This document shows positions 1-10,300 of a DNA stretch of 64,000 bases, one piece after another. Made by a program: the position numbers and the translations under genes. Source of the DNA: Bacteroidota bacterium (GTDB lineage Bacteria; Bacteroidota; Bacteroidia; Chitinophagales; Chitinophagaceae); NCBI GenBank assembly GCA_016711825.1, contig JADJSG010000006.1, forward strand, positions 620,001-684,000, read 5' to 3'. Under the pieces are notes generated by a model. That model saw only the letters and a list, made by a program, of their open reading frames with translations. It had not been told where the DNA came from and did no database searches. Position 1 is the stretch's first letter. Each line of letters starts with the position of its first letter.

Positions 1-3000
1 TTGACATTGGCAATAATGGACCCGGTATTTGCTCCCGCACAATTTGCTTGGTTAACGGTGACATTGCTAAATGAAGGTGCATTTGGATTAATCAAATTGA
101 AAATACTGGTTACAGTACAATTGTTTGCATCTTTTACCTGAATGGTGTAAGTGCCTATGTTAAGATTTGTGAATACATTGAGGCCTTGAAAAATACCCCC
201 ATTGATACTATAAGCATAAGCAGGTGTACCACCAAAAGCTGTAATGGTAATACTTCCATCTGCACCGGGTACACAACTCGGCGGGGTGGAACTTACAGAA
301 GTAATTAAGAGTGGATTCGGTTGGGTGACATTAATCACTGTAGTAGTTGAACAACCAACGGCATCTACAGCCAAAATAGTATAGGTACCTGCAGTTAAAT
401 TCGAAAATACACCTGTACCATTGGTGATACCACCTGGATTAATGGTAAAAGTTGAAGCACCTGTGCCGCCTGTAGTGCTAGCATTGATTGCACCATTATT
501 GCCCCCATTGCAGGGCACTTGCGTAATATTAGGTGGATTAAAAGCCAGAGGAGGGGCTATACCAATTGTAGCTGCACTTGTAATGGTGCAACCGTTAGCA
601 TCAGTTGCTAAAATCGTATAGGTATTCAGTGCCAAACCCGTAAAAGCACCTGTTAAATTGGTGATATTGCCTGGAGTAATATTATAAGTAATGGTACCTG
701 TACCTCCAGTTGCCGTTGCATTGATGCTACCTGTACCTATACCAGTACAAGGAATATTGTTAATGATAAAGTTTGACCACGCCAGTTGAGGAGGCACTGT
801 TAGATTGATAACAATAGAAGCTGTGCACCCATTAGCATCTACCACATTCACTGTGTAAACACCCACACCTATTCCTGGAAATTGTCCTGTTTGATTGGTG
901 ATATTATTGGGTAATAGAGTAAACGTATAGGCTGGCACCCCATTGGTTGCGTTGACATTTATTGTAGTGATTGAATTATTACAAAGCAAAGGACTGGTAT
1001 TATTTGTCAGTATAGGTGCATTTGCATTGACAAGTACAACACTGACAGATTTTGTACATCCATTGGCATCTTTTACAGTTACATAATAAGTGCCTGCGCC
1101 TAATCCGGTAAATGTACCTGATGCCTGATAAGCTCCTGCACCTAATTTAAAGGTATAAGCAGGAGTACCCCCAATACCGACAACATTAATAACTCCATTA
1201 TTGCCAGGTATACAAGTCGGATTCACCACGGTTCCATTTCCAAATCCTACAGGTGGTGGTTGTGAAATTGTGATTGCTGTGGTTACTGAACAACCATTGG
1301 CATCCACAATGCTAATCGTATAATTGCCCGATGTTTTGTTTGTAAAAATACCAGTCGCATTGGTAGTTGCACCTGGGTTTAAGGTATAATTAATCACTGG
1401 AGTTCCTCCTGTAGTTGTTACAGTTACGCCCCCTGTGGCTGCGCCGTTACAAAGCACATTGGTAATGGCTACATTGGTAATCACCAAGGCAGGTGATTGG
1501 GTAATGGGCACGGTAGTGGTTGCTGTACATCCGTTGGCATCTGTAGCCAAAATGGTATAGTTGTTGACACCCAAACCGACAAAATTACCCGTTACATTTG
1601 TCACATTTCCAGGGTTTAAATTATAGGTAATGGTACCAAACCCTCCAGCGGCCAATGCCGTAATGGTGCCATTTGCTAGACCGTTACAAGTAATATTGGT
1701 TTTATTGACTGCCGCCCATGTAAGACCCAAAGCTTGTATAATCGACAAGGTGGTACTAATGCTGCAGTTATTCGCATCTTTGGCGATAACGGTATAGGTG
1801 CCTGCTGCCAAACCCGTAAAAGTGCCAGTACCGTTCGTTACATTTCCAGGGTTTAAGGTATATGAAATTAATCCTGTACCCCCACTTGCGTTGGTCAGTA
1901 CTTGTCCATTATTACCAGCATTACAGGCAATATTGATGGCAGTCGCATTATTCCACACCAAAGGTGTCGGTTGTGTAATGGTTGTAACTGCCGTTTTAGT
2001 ACATCCCAAGCCACTGGTAATGGTTACCGTATAAGTACCCGCTGCAAGGTTACTAAACAAATGGGGTGATCCATTGGCATTGATACCTCCTGGATTTAAT
2101 GTAAAAGTCAGCGGGTTGTTACCCACTACACCGCTAGCTAAAATAGAACCCGTGCTTTGACCATTGCATAATATGTTTGTGGGTGTTAAAGTGAGGGTTG
2201 GTGTTGGTTGTACGGTAATAGTTATTACATCGGTTACGGGTGCGCAATTACTATAAGTACCCGTCACAGTATACGTGGTTGTTACTGCTGGAGATAATGT
2301 GGTGAAAAAAGCATTCGGGTTTGCTACACCTAAAGCAGGTGACCAGCTAAAATTTAATCCTGGGTCAAATGTACCATTCACTACTACGCCATACCCTTGA
2401 CATATGGTAGTATCATTGTTTGCAATGTTAAATTTTGGTGGGTCTTTTACTAAAATCGTTACACTATCAATAATGTTATTGCATCTGTCTTTAAGCTTAA
2501 TTTTGATGGTTTCAGTTCCTTCAATAATTAAGTCATTGATTGGTAAAATATTAATAATTTTAAGGGTATCGTTGATATTATTTGAAAAGATATGGGTTGT
2601 TTGAATCAAAGGATAATCAGTACCATTGGTGGCAGTACCACTGATTAAAAGTTGCACAGTATCGATGTTAACCTGGGCTTGAAATATTTGGCGGTGTATT
2701 TTTAATATGGCGGTATCACAGCCTTCAAATACATAAGGTACGCCACCTGATATAGAATCCGTTTTCACGCTAAGTTTTACATTATTTGATTTAAGACTGC
2801 CTGCTTTCAGAAAAACGCCTGAATCTAAAATGTGATCGAAGCCATCTGCAATTGCTAATTTTAGGTGATAAGTACTGCATGGTTGTATAGCAGCCTGTGC
2901 GGTAAATAAATGTGTAAACCCTTCATAGGTAACAGTGGTACCACCCGTATTGTCGGTATATAAACCAGTAAAAGGAGAACCAGGACCCATATTGGTACAG

Positions 3001-3626
3001 TTTGCAAGAGCCCCTCCTGGATAAATAACCCCACTGTTTACACTATTGATCGCAACAGGGATATTGGTACCTGGTACAAGTGCTATATTTTTAGGAACTG
3101 CATAACCTGGACCAGAAATAAAAAATCCAAACACATCGTTGTAGTTACTACAGTTAAATTGCGGATATTCTTCTGAACCAAAAACATATTGAAAAAATAT
3201 TGAGTCTCCATTTGCCGTAAAGTCAAATTCAAGGATGCATCGGTCATAGGTATTCACACCTGCCAATGCTGTTAATGCAGCATCACCACCTGTTCCCTGG
3301 TTGGCATTGGCAAAATTAGCCTGTGCTCCATTTACACCATAATTAGGTGCATTGGTTGCCGCTAAGCCTGTAGTTAAAACGATGCCACTATCAATACCTA
3401 AATTAGCGGCTGTTACCACAAAAATACCCGATTGATTTGGGTTGCACTGTACAGCTGCATTGGTGAGAATGACCCCTGGGCCCACTAACTTTTGTGCCAA
3501 TTGATTGGCATTATTAGTGTTGTTGACAGCAATCTGTGCCTTTGCACCTATTGAAAATAAAATAAATAACAAAGAAATGATAGAGAACTTAATTTTTATT
3601 CTTTGAATCTTAGTAAAAATATGCAT
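1..3626 (-). CDS. SprB-like giant surface adhesin (choice-of-anchor L plus SprB repeats), 3' end outside window
   Basis: The minus-strand frame stays open from an ATG at 3626 to the window edge, giving about 1208 residues with no stop, so the C-terminus is missing. It begins with a signal peptide (charged start, hydrophobic core, FSIGAKAQ end). Residues about 30-260 resemble the choice-of-anchor L domain (VFGSEEYPQF, NDVFGFFISGPG). An Ig-like segment at about 395-475 follows (TTTYTVTG). From about residue 480 there are nine complete SprB-type repeats and the start of a tenth, each about 70-73 residues, with the pattern C-N-G...G-x-I...GGT...YT...G-x-F-x-GL-x-x-GTYT...DANGC. SprB in gliding flavobacteria is a T9SS-exported cell-surface adhesin; a role in surface attachment or gliding is inferred from that family. 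A T9SS C-terminal signal would be expected beyond position 1. Confidence 0.85.
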   Translation of the reverse strand, partial: MHIFTKIQRIKIKFSIISLLFILFSIGAKAQIAVNNTNNANQLAQKLVGPGVILTNAAVQCNPNQSGIFVVTAANLGIDSGIVLTTGLAATNAPNYGVNGAQANFANANQGTGGDAALTALAGVNTYDRCILEFDFTANGDSIFFQYVFGSEEYPQFNCSNYNDVFGFFISGPGYAVPKNIALVPGTNIPVAINSVNSGVIYPGGALANCTNMGPGSPFTGLYTDNTGGTTVTYEGFTHLFTAQAAIQPCSTYHLKLAIADGFDHILDSGVFLKAGSLKSNNVKLSVKTDSISGGVPYVFEGCDTAILKIHRQIFQAQVNIDTVQLLISGTATNGTDYPLIQTTHIFSNNINDTLKIINILPINDLIIEGTETIKIKLKDRCNNIIDSVTILVKDPPKFNIANNDTTICQGYGVVVNGTFDPGLNFSWSPALGVANPNAFFTTLSPAVTTTYTVTGTYSNCAPVTDVITITVQPTPTLTLTPTNILCNGQSTGSILASGVVGNNPLTFTLNPGGINANGSPHLFSNLAAGTYTVTITSGLGCTKTAVTTITQPTPLVWNNATAINIACNAGNNGQVLTNASGGTGLISYTLNPGNVTNGTGTFTGLAAGTYTVIAKDANNCSISTTLSIIQALGLTWAAVNKTNITCNGLANGTITALAAGGFGTITYNLNPGNVTNVTGNFVGLGVNNYTILATDANGCTATTTVPITQSPALVITNVAITNVLCNGAATGGVTVTTTGGTPVINYTLNPGATTNATGIFTNKTSGNYTISIVDANGCSVTTAITISQPPPVGFGNGTVVNPTCIPGNNGVINVVGIGGTPAYTFKLGAGAYQASGTFTGLGAGTYYVTVKDANGCTKSVSVVLVNANAPILTNNTSPLLCNNSITTINVNATNGVPAYTFTLLPNNITNQTGQFPGIGVGVYTVNVVDANGCTASIVINLTVPPQLAWSNFIINNIPCTGIGTGSINATATGGTGTITYNITPGNITNLTGAFTGLALNTYTILATDANGCTITSAATIGIAPPLAFNPPNITQVPCNGGNNGAINASTTGGTGASTFTINPGGITNGTGVFSNLTAGTYTILAVDAVGCSTTTVINVTQPNPLLITSVSSTPPSCVPGADGSITITAFGGTPAYAYSINGGIFQGLNVFTNLNIGTYTIQVKDANNCTVTSIFNLINPNAPSFSNVTVNQANCAGANTGSIIANV

Positions 3627-3692
3627 AGCGTTTTCTTATTGAAGTAGTTATTCGATGTGATATTTTCAATAAAAAATGCAAATTCTTAACGC

Positions 3693-3725
3693 CAAAAATA
3701 GTGCCAATAATGTTGGTCACTCAAA
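3693..3725 (-). promoter_or_regulatory. Candidate Bacteroidota promoter of the SprB-like gene
   Basis: Read on the minus strand, TTTG (3722-3725) is followed after 21 nt by TATTTTTG (3693-3700), fitting the Bacteroidota -33/-7 pattern TTTG...TAnnTTTG. It would give a leader of about 60 nt before the ATG at 3626. A second TATATTTG lies slightly upstream. The rest of the 3627-4089 gap is AT-rich and shows no gene. Confidence 0.4.
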
Positions 3726-4089
3726 TATACATCCATTAAATCAAAAACTAAGTATCTGAATTGTCATGTTAATGTAAAATTAGTATGAGGACTGTATTTG
3801 AAGTTATTTTACATATATTAAAAATATTATATATTCATCCATATAATTTACAATTAGTTAATGTTAGATGATAAAAATTTGTAGCTACTTTATTAAGCTT
3901 TTTATCGAATTATTTAATTCTACTGATGAACCCTTATTTGTCATATATTTAGTTGTACAAAAAATAATGACTCACAAAGAAGACATATAATTTAGTTTCT
4001 ATATATTAATCTATCATTTAATATTTGTAGGCCTTATGCTCCTATTTCTTAAAGATCATTGGTATGAAAAGGTTCACAGGCTTATACTA

Positions 4090-5415
4090 TTATTTTTCAA
4101 AAATTAAATCCATTCCACCTTGTTGTAATTTAAAACTTTGAATATACCCTTTTTCATCTTTCCTAAAAAACATACGAATATCAGCCGCTTTAAATTGATA
4201 TTCAAGTTCATTCACTTTTTCTAAAGGTATAGGAGATTGCCCTGTAGCTTGAGCCATCAGTACGTTATCTTGTTTAGTAATCGTTATTTTCATATTCATT
4301 TTGCTATTGTCATAGACTCCTTCTATACTTTTTAATGCTGCTTCGCTCAAGACCCTTTTTTCAAAAACAGGCAGTTCAAACGCTTTGTTATAATAAACAT
4401 TCAACAAGGCAATCACAATATCATTCATAGCATAGTTATAGCCATTCCCTACTATACAAACAGCTAATTTATCTTCTTCATTGTAGCCCAACATCGACTG
4501 AAAAGCATCAATACCACCTGTATGACCATAAAAAACCTTTTTTGCAAATGGAAATTGAATCATCCCATACCCATAACCTTCATTCATCTTTTTCATATTC
4601 TCAAGCATCGGTTTTGAAATTAATTTTCCTTCAAAAAGGGCCTCTATAAATAAACAAAGGTCCTTGGCTGTAGAAACAATATTACCCGCCCCTTGTGGTA
4701 TAGACATATCTGTTTCTTCTGAAAGTACCCACTGATTATTTTCAAAATCGTATGAATGACATTCATTATTTAAGACCTGAATATGAGCACCTACTTTGGT
4801 ATCGGCTAAATTCGCTTTTGCGCAAACTCTTTTTAATAGTTGCTCAGCATAGGTACTTTGGGTCAGCTTTTCCAGTATAAATGACAAGAGAATATAATTG
4901 GAATTGCTATAGCTATAACGAGTACCAGGTTCGAAATCACTTGAAAATTGTTCAAAAATTTGTATCAATTCCTGTTCAGACTTTGGGGTGGTGTGGTAGG
5001 ATGTATAGTTTTTATCTGCGGTAAGGTTTGGAATACCACTTCTGTGATTTAATAATTGTTCAATAGTAATGATTGAACTATTTTTTATAGCAGGATAAAA
5101 AACATTCAAAGGTGTGTTTAGTTGTAATTTTTTCTCCTCTACCAGTTGTAAAATCATCACTGCTGTAAACATTTTACTAATGGAACCAATGCGATACTGC
5201 GTGTAAACATTCGATTTTTTATTTTGGTGTACATCTGCAAAACCAATGGCACGATCATACACAAAAATACCTTTATCATAAAGACAAACGCTTGTCATGG
5301 CCTTTTGATGTTTATCAAGCAATGTAAAATACTTGTTTAGTTTACTGGTATCTAGTTGTGCACTAGCGGTTATATTCGTGCTAAGAATAAAAAGAAGAAT
5401 GCTCAGTTTTTTCAT
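4090..5415 (-). CDS. Serine hydrolase of the beta-lactamase (class C / S12) family
   Basis: A 441-residue exported protein with a signal peptide ending ITASAQ at about residue 20. The family's catalytic motifs are all visible: SISK (SxxK, residues 78-81) carrying the nucleophilic serine and lysine, YSN (169-171), and HTGG (298-301) in place of KTG. This fold covers class C beta-lactamases, DD-peptidases, D-aminopeptidases and esterases, so the substrate cannot be named. The last 90 or so residues form an extra C-terminal domain, as in many Bacteroidota members of this family. It probably acts in the periplasm. It is divergent from gpsA, and its closest same-strand neighbour (the adhesin) lies beyond a 463-nt gap, so it is likely monocistronic. 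Confidence 0.88.
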   Translation of the reverse strand: MKKLSILLFILSTNITASAQLDTSKLNKYFTLLDKHQKAMTSVCLYDKGIFVYDRAIGFADVHQNKKSNVYTQYRIGSISKMFTAVMILQLVEEKKLQLNTPLNVFYPAIKNSSIITIEQLLNHRSGIPNLTADKNYTSYHTTPKSEQELIQIFEQFSSDFEPGTRYSYSNSNYILLSFILEKLTQSTYAEQLLKRVCAKANLADTKVGAHIQVLNNECHSYDFENNQWVLSEETDMSIPQGAGNIVSTAKDLCLFIEALFEGKLISKPMLENMKKMNEGYGYGMIQFPFAKKVFYGHTGGIDAFQSMLGYNEEDKLAVCIVGNGYNYAMNDIVIALLNVYYNKAFELPVFEKRVLSEAALKSIEGVYDNSKMNMKITITKQDNVLMAQATGQSPIPLEKVNELEYQFKAADIRMFFRKDEKGYIQSFKLQQGGMDLIFEK

Positions 5416-5537
5416 GCTTCAAATTTAATTCTCTCTATTGAATCAAATGATAAAAATATGATGAATGGAAACGCTTTCGAATCAAAAGTTTACAGAATTT
5501 AGGAAGTGAGGTTGTATATTAGAGGCGCAAAAAGATT

Positions 5538-6536
5538 ATGTTGAATAAAAAAATCACGATCCTAGGAAATGGTAGCTGGAGTTCTGCTTTAGCTAAAATA
5601 CTTACAGACAATGGGCATACCATACAATGGTGGATGCGAAGCACTGAAGCCTTAGAAAAAATTAAATCTACCTCACACAATCCTCATTATTTGACATCAG
5701 TCAAGTACAACAACGCACTCATTCATTTGTATGCAGATATCGCACTTGCTATAGCAGAAGGCGACATAGTGATTATCGGAATACCTTCAGCCTATGTCGT
5801 TGCAATGCTAGAGGCCTGTGCCCCGAATGTGTTTGATAATAAAATAATATTATCTGCAGTAAAAGGCATATTACCCAATGAAAACGTTTTGCTTAATACT
5901 TATCTAAACACCCATTTCAATGTAAACATCAATCATTATGGGTGTATCAGTGGGCCTTGTCATGCAGAGGAAGTTGCAAGTGAAAAATTGTCCTACTTAA
6001 CATTTGCCTCTGCAGATATTACCTTGTCAAAATCGGTAGCTGCTTATTTTAACAATGCCTATTTACATACTATTATCAGCAATGATGTGTATGGTGTACA
6101 ATATGCCGCCGTGCTCAAAAACATCTATGCTTTAGGCGCGGGTATTGCGCATGGGCTCGATTATGGCGATAACTTTTTGAGTGTTTATATCACAAATTGT
6201 TTTTCTGAACTTCAACAATTTATGGATATTATCAGTACCCAAACCCAGCATCATTACAATACCAGTGCCTATCTCGGCGATTTACTTGTGACTTGTTATT
6301 CATTACATAGCCGTAACAGAACCTTTGGTAATTTTATTGGCAAGGGCTATAGTGTAAATGCTGCTAAACTTGAATTAAATATGGTGGCGGAAGGTTATTT
6401 TGCATCTAAAGGCATTCATGAAATATGTGAAAAAATAAATTACAATCTGCCAATTGTACAATGCATCTATAGTATTTTATGGCTACAACAATCGCCACAA
6501 CAAGAATTCAAAAAAATTGAAAAGTTGTGTAGCTAA
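5538..6536 (+). CDS. gpsA: NAD(P)+-dependent glycerol-3-phosphate dehydrogenase
   Basis: A 332-residue cytoplasmic enzyme that reduces dihydroxyacetone phosphate to sn-glycerol 3-phosphate for phospholipid synthesis. The N-terminal Rossmann nucleotide loop is GNGSWSSALA (residues 10-19); the third glycine of the usual GxGxWG loop is a serine here. Other family signatures are KGILPNE, ISGPCHAEEVA, the catalytic-lysine segment AAVLKNIYALGAGI, GLDYGDN, and GDLLVTCYSLHSRNRTFG near the C-terminal domain. The length fits the family. Its product feeds acyltransferases such as PlsC, which lies separately at 31.7 kb. The downstream lipoprotein starts 44 nt later but seems to have its own promoter. Confidence 0.95.
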   Translation: MLNKKITILGNGSWSSALAKILTDNGHTIQWWMRSTEALEKIKSTSHNPHYLTSVKYNNALIHLYADIALAIAEGDIVIIGIPSAYVVAMLEACAPNVFDNKIILSAVKGILPNENVLLNTYLNTHFNVNINHYGCISGPCHAEEVASEKLSYLTFASADITLSKSVAAYFNNAYLHTIISNDVYGVQYAAVLKNIYALGAGIAHGLDYGDNFLSVYITNCFSELQQFMDIISTQTQHHYNTSAYLGDLLVTCYSLHSRNRTFGNFIGKGYSVNAAKLELNMVAEGYFASKGIHEICEKINYNLPIVQCIYSILWLQQSPQQEFKKIEKLCS

Positions 6537-6555
6537 TAAATTATATTTATTTTTG
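6525..6555 (+). promoter_or_regulatory. Candidate promoter of the 6581 lipoprotein
   Basis: TTG (6525-6527), then 20 nt, then TATTTTTG (6548-6555) matches the Bacteroidota -33/-7 consensus well. It overlaps the 3' end of gpsA and would give a leader of about 20 nt, so the lipoprotein can be expressed independently of gpsA. Confidence 0.5.
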
Positions 6556-6580
6556 TCATTCAAAATAAAAATTAAATCTT

Positions 6581-7138
6581 ATGAAACGAAACATTTTAAT
6601 GACATTCAGTCTAATTGCAATCCTTGCTTTTACACATTCATCATGTAACAAAATTAAAGAAGCGGTAAAAGCTACTATCGGCCTTAAATCTGCCGATATT
6701 GAATTTACCATTCCCCAAATTACAGCCACAGGACCTGCGACCATTGCAAATAAAGATGTATACCTAAATGTTGACAGTATCATCAAAGCCAACAATTCAA
6801 AATTAAACGCCAGCAATATCCGTTCAGTAAATATTAAATCATGCACCATCACAATGCTTGACGGTGACGCTAGTAATAATTTCTCAGCGCTCAATGCTTG
6901 CAAAGTTGATTTTTCATCAAATGTGAATACCAATTTTTACACTTTAGCTGAAATTACCAACAATCCTGACGTTGAAGCCTATACCCTGGAAATACCAGTG
7001 AATGCAACGGTTAATTTCAAAGACTATTTCAATGCCACTACTTTTTCATATAAAATATCAGGTGATGCACGCAAAACTACTTCTAAGGATATTCATTGTA
7101 AAGCTACTATTGAATATGATTTAGAAGCTGGACTTTAA
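6581..7138 (+). CDS. Predicted lipoprotein, function unknown
   Basis: A 185-residue protein with a lipoprotein signal peptide: charged start MKRN, hydrophobic stretch, then a lipobox ending HSSC at about residue 22, followed by NKIKEAVK. The mature part is rich in S, T, N and alternating beta-type residues and contains repeated short segments (FTIPQITATGPATI, VNIKSCTITMLDG). This suggests a beta-sandwich anchored in the membrane. I do not recognise a named family. It is bounded by its own promoter upstream and a strong hairpin terminator 16 nt after the stop, so it appears to be a single-gene transcript. Confidence 0.75.
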   Translation: MKRNILMTFSLIAILAFTHSSCNKIKEAVKATIGLKSADIEFTIPQITATGPATIANKDVYLNVDSIIKANNSKLNASNIRSVNIKSCTITMLDGDASNNFSALNACKVDFSSNVNTNFYTLAEITNNPDVEAYTLEIPVNATVNFKDYFNATTFSYKISGDARKTTSKDIHCKATIEYDLEAGL

Positions 7139-7153
7139 TTTTACCTTGTTCAA

Positions 7154-7200
7154 GTTTTAAAAAGAAGAGCGCGCCTATGGCGCGCTCTTCTTTTTAAAAC
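7154..7200. terminator. Perfect 22-bp hairpin, bidirectional terminator
   Basis: Arms 7154-7175 and 7179-7200 are exact reverse complements separated by only TAT. The core is GC-rich (AGAGCGCGCC) and flanked by A-runs and T-runs on both sides, so it can act as an intrinsic terminator in both directions. It directly follows the lipoprotein stop. Confidence 0.9.
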
Positions 7201-7362
7201 CAAAGCCCCCTTTTTCATCTTCATTTGCATAAACCATACACCCAGGTTCTTTATACGCTTAGGCAGAAAATGTTTTTTGCAACAAAAAATGCCCCATTTT
7301 CACAAAAAATAAGGAATTAAAAAAATCATCCTATGATTGCATAACGTAACTTGCGTATCCGT

Positions 7363-10300
7363 ATGAATAATTACCAGTTACTCATTGCACGTCTAGATGC
7401 TTTTATCCGTAAGTATTACGCTAACAAACTGATTAAAGGCTTATTGATATTTTTAGCTGCTGCAATTGCCTTTTATCTGCTTGCGAGCCTTGGCGAATAT
7501 TATTTTTATTTCCCCTCTTGGCTTCGCTATACTTTTTTAATCTCATTTATTGGTATTGGCGGTTTCGCACTCATCTACCTCATCATGATTCCCTTGCTTA
7601 AAATGCAAAAGCTGGGAAAAGTAATTTCACATGAATATGCTGCACTAATTATTGGTACCCACTTCCCCGATGTACAAGATAAATTACTGAATGTATTACA
7701 ACTTAAACAAGGCTTGCATAATACCATTAGCAAAGAATTGATTGAAGCTAGTATTGAACAAAAAACCAAAGACCTTACCCCCGTTCACTTTCAAACAGCG
7801 GTTAATTTTGCTACCAATAAACGATACCTTCCCTTTGTATTACCACCACTTCTTATTTCTATTTTTATTCTATTTGCAGCACCTAATATATTTAAAGAAT
7901 CAGCCGAACGATTACTGTCGCCCTCTGAAAAATTTATTCCAAAAGCCCCCTTTACCTTTAAAATATTGAACAAAAACCTGCAAGTTGCTCAATATGAGGA
8001 TATCGAAATCCAATTGATTACAGAAGGAAAAACCATTCCCGAAAATGTGCTTATCAAATCGAATGGACAAGAAATCATGATGCAGAAAAAAGAAAGAAGC
8101 CCGGAACAAAAAGGCGATTTTATGTTTACACATACTTTCTTCAAAGTATCTAAAAATATAAGCTTTTCATTTTCTGCCGCTGGTTTTGAAAGCGAAAAAT
8201 TTACCATTAAAACCTTACAAAAACCAGTCATTAAATTATTTAAAGTATCAGTTGATTATCCCGACTATACAGGTCGTAAAGATGAAGTACTTGACAATAT
8301 TGGCGACATCATTGCGCCGCAAGGCACCACTTTACGTTGGGTATTTAGTACTGAACATACTGATCATATGCAATTTGCTTTAGGTAATGCAGCAGGTGTT
8401 GATATGCCCAAACAAATGAATCAGTTTTTATATAATTATCGTTTTATGAAAGACACTTCATACAACATCATTATTTCAAACAATCAAATAGCGAAAAAAG
8501 ATACCATGCATTACACCGTATCGGTGATACCTGACCAATTTCCATCTATCAATGTACAACAATACAATGATTCACTCACCGATAACTTTGTATTGTTTGT
8601 AGGAGAAGCAGGTGATGATTATGGCATAAGAAATGTATCACTCAACTATAGTATCCAAAAAACGAATGAAAAAGGAGAAGCAACTGGTGGACTAAAAAAT
8701 GGGTCAATACCCGTTGCAATCGCAATGGGTACATCTACCCAGTTTAATCAGTTTCTTGACTTAGAACAACTCAATCTGCAAGCGGGCGATAAACTTTCGT
8801 ACCATTTTTCTGCATGCGATAATGATGCTGTCAATGGCAGTAAATGTACCAAAAGTATCACCTTCACTTACGAAAAACCCACTGCGAAAAAGCTTGATTC
8901 CCTGATTGAAAAAAATCAGGAACAAGTAACAAAAGACATCAACAATGCCGCTAAGCAAAATGATAAAATGGAAAAAGATATTAAACAAATGCAAGAAAAA
9001 CTATTGCAAAAAAATGAACTCGACTGGCAAGATAAAAAAGCCATGGAGGAAATGATGGAACGCAATGAAAACATGCAAAAACAAATAGAAAATATCCAAA
9101 AGAAATTTGAACAAAACAATAAACAATCAGAGAAAAAAGACTACTCAGAAGAAGTAAAAGAAAAACAAGAGAGCATGGAAAAACTGCTTGACGAATTGAA
9201 GAAAAATGAACTGAACGAACGGATGAAAAAAATGGAAGAGCTGATGAAAATGCTCAATAAAGATAAACTAATGGAACAGCTCAAACAAATGGAACAAGAC
9301 AATGAGCTAATGGAAAAAGACCTTGACCGGGTAGTAGAAATGATGAAACAACTTGAAAGAGATATGCGTATGGAAGACATTGCCAAAAAAGCAGAAGAAC
9401 TCGCTAAAAAACAAGATGAGCTGAACAAGCAAATGGACAATAACGCACTCAATAAAGATGAACTTAAAAAGAAACAAGATGAATTGAATAAAGAGATGGA
9501 AGCCATCAAAAAAGATATCGCTGAACTTGAGAAGGTAAATGAAAGCATGGAAAACAAAATGGATATGGGTGATATGAAAAAAGATGAAAAAGAGGCTGCA
9601 GACAATATGGATAAAAGCTCAGATCAATTGAGCAGTGGCAACAAATCAGGGGCTTCCAAATCAGGCAAAAATGCCAAAGAAGCTCTCGATAAAATGGCAC
9701 AAAAAATGAAAGATGCAGCAGGTGGTGGTGGCCCCGAACAAGTTGAAATTGATATTAAAGCAACCCGTCAAATTTTACAAAACCTCATACGTATGTCATT
9801 TGCACAAGAGGACTTAATCAATGATGTGAAAAAAACATCAATCGCAGATCCTAAATATGTAGAGAATACCCAACAACAAAACAAACTTAAAAAAGATAGC
9901 AAAATGATTGCGGATAGTTTATTTGCTTTGAGTAAACGTTTGCCTAAGTTATCTTCAACAGTTAATAAAGAAATAGATGATGTAAATCGTCACATGGAAA
10001 GTGCCATTAATTACCTCGAACAACGAATTGTACCACAAGCAACCATGCATCAACAGTATGTGATGACAGGTGCCAATAACCTCGCCCTTATGCTCAATGA
10101 AGTATTGCAACAACTCATGCAACAACAAGCCGAAAGCCAAAGTCAGGCCAATGGAAACTGCACAAAACCAGGTAGCAAACCGGGCAAAAAACCGGGAAAG
10201 AAACCGGGTAAAGGGATGGGAATGCAATTAGGCGATATCATTTCGCAACAACAAAAATTGGGAGATGCCATGAAGCAACTGATGGACAAGATGGGGAAAA

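Noticed and set aside
421..2604. Short plus-strand frames inside the adhesin region
   Set aside because: They are shadows of the SprB repeats on the minus strand.
9141..9605. Minus-strand open frame of 154 codons, very rich in S and F
   Set aside because: It is the antisense of the K/E/Q-rich coiled coil of the DUF4175 gene; composition explains it.
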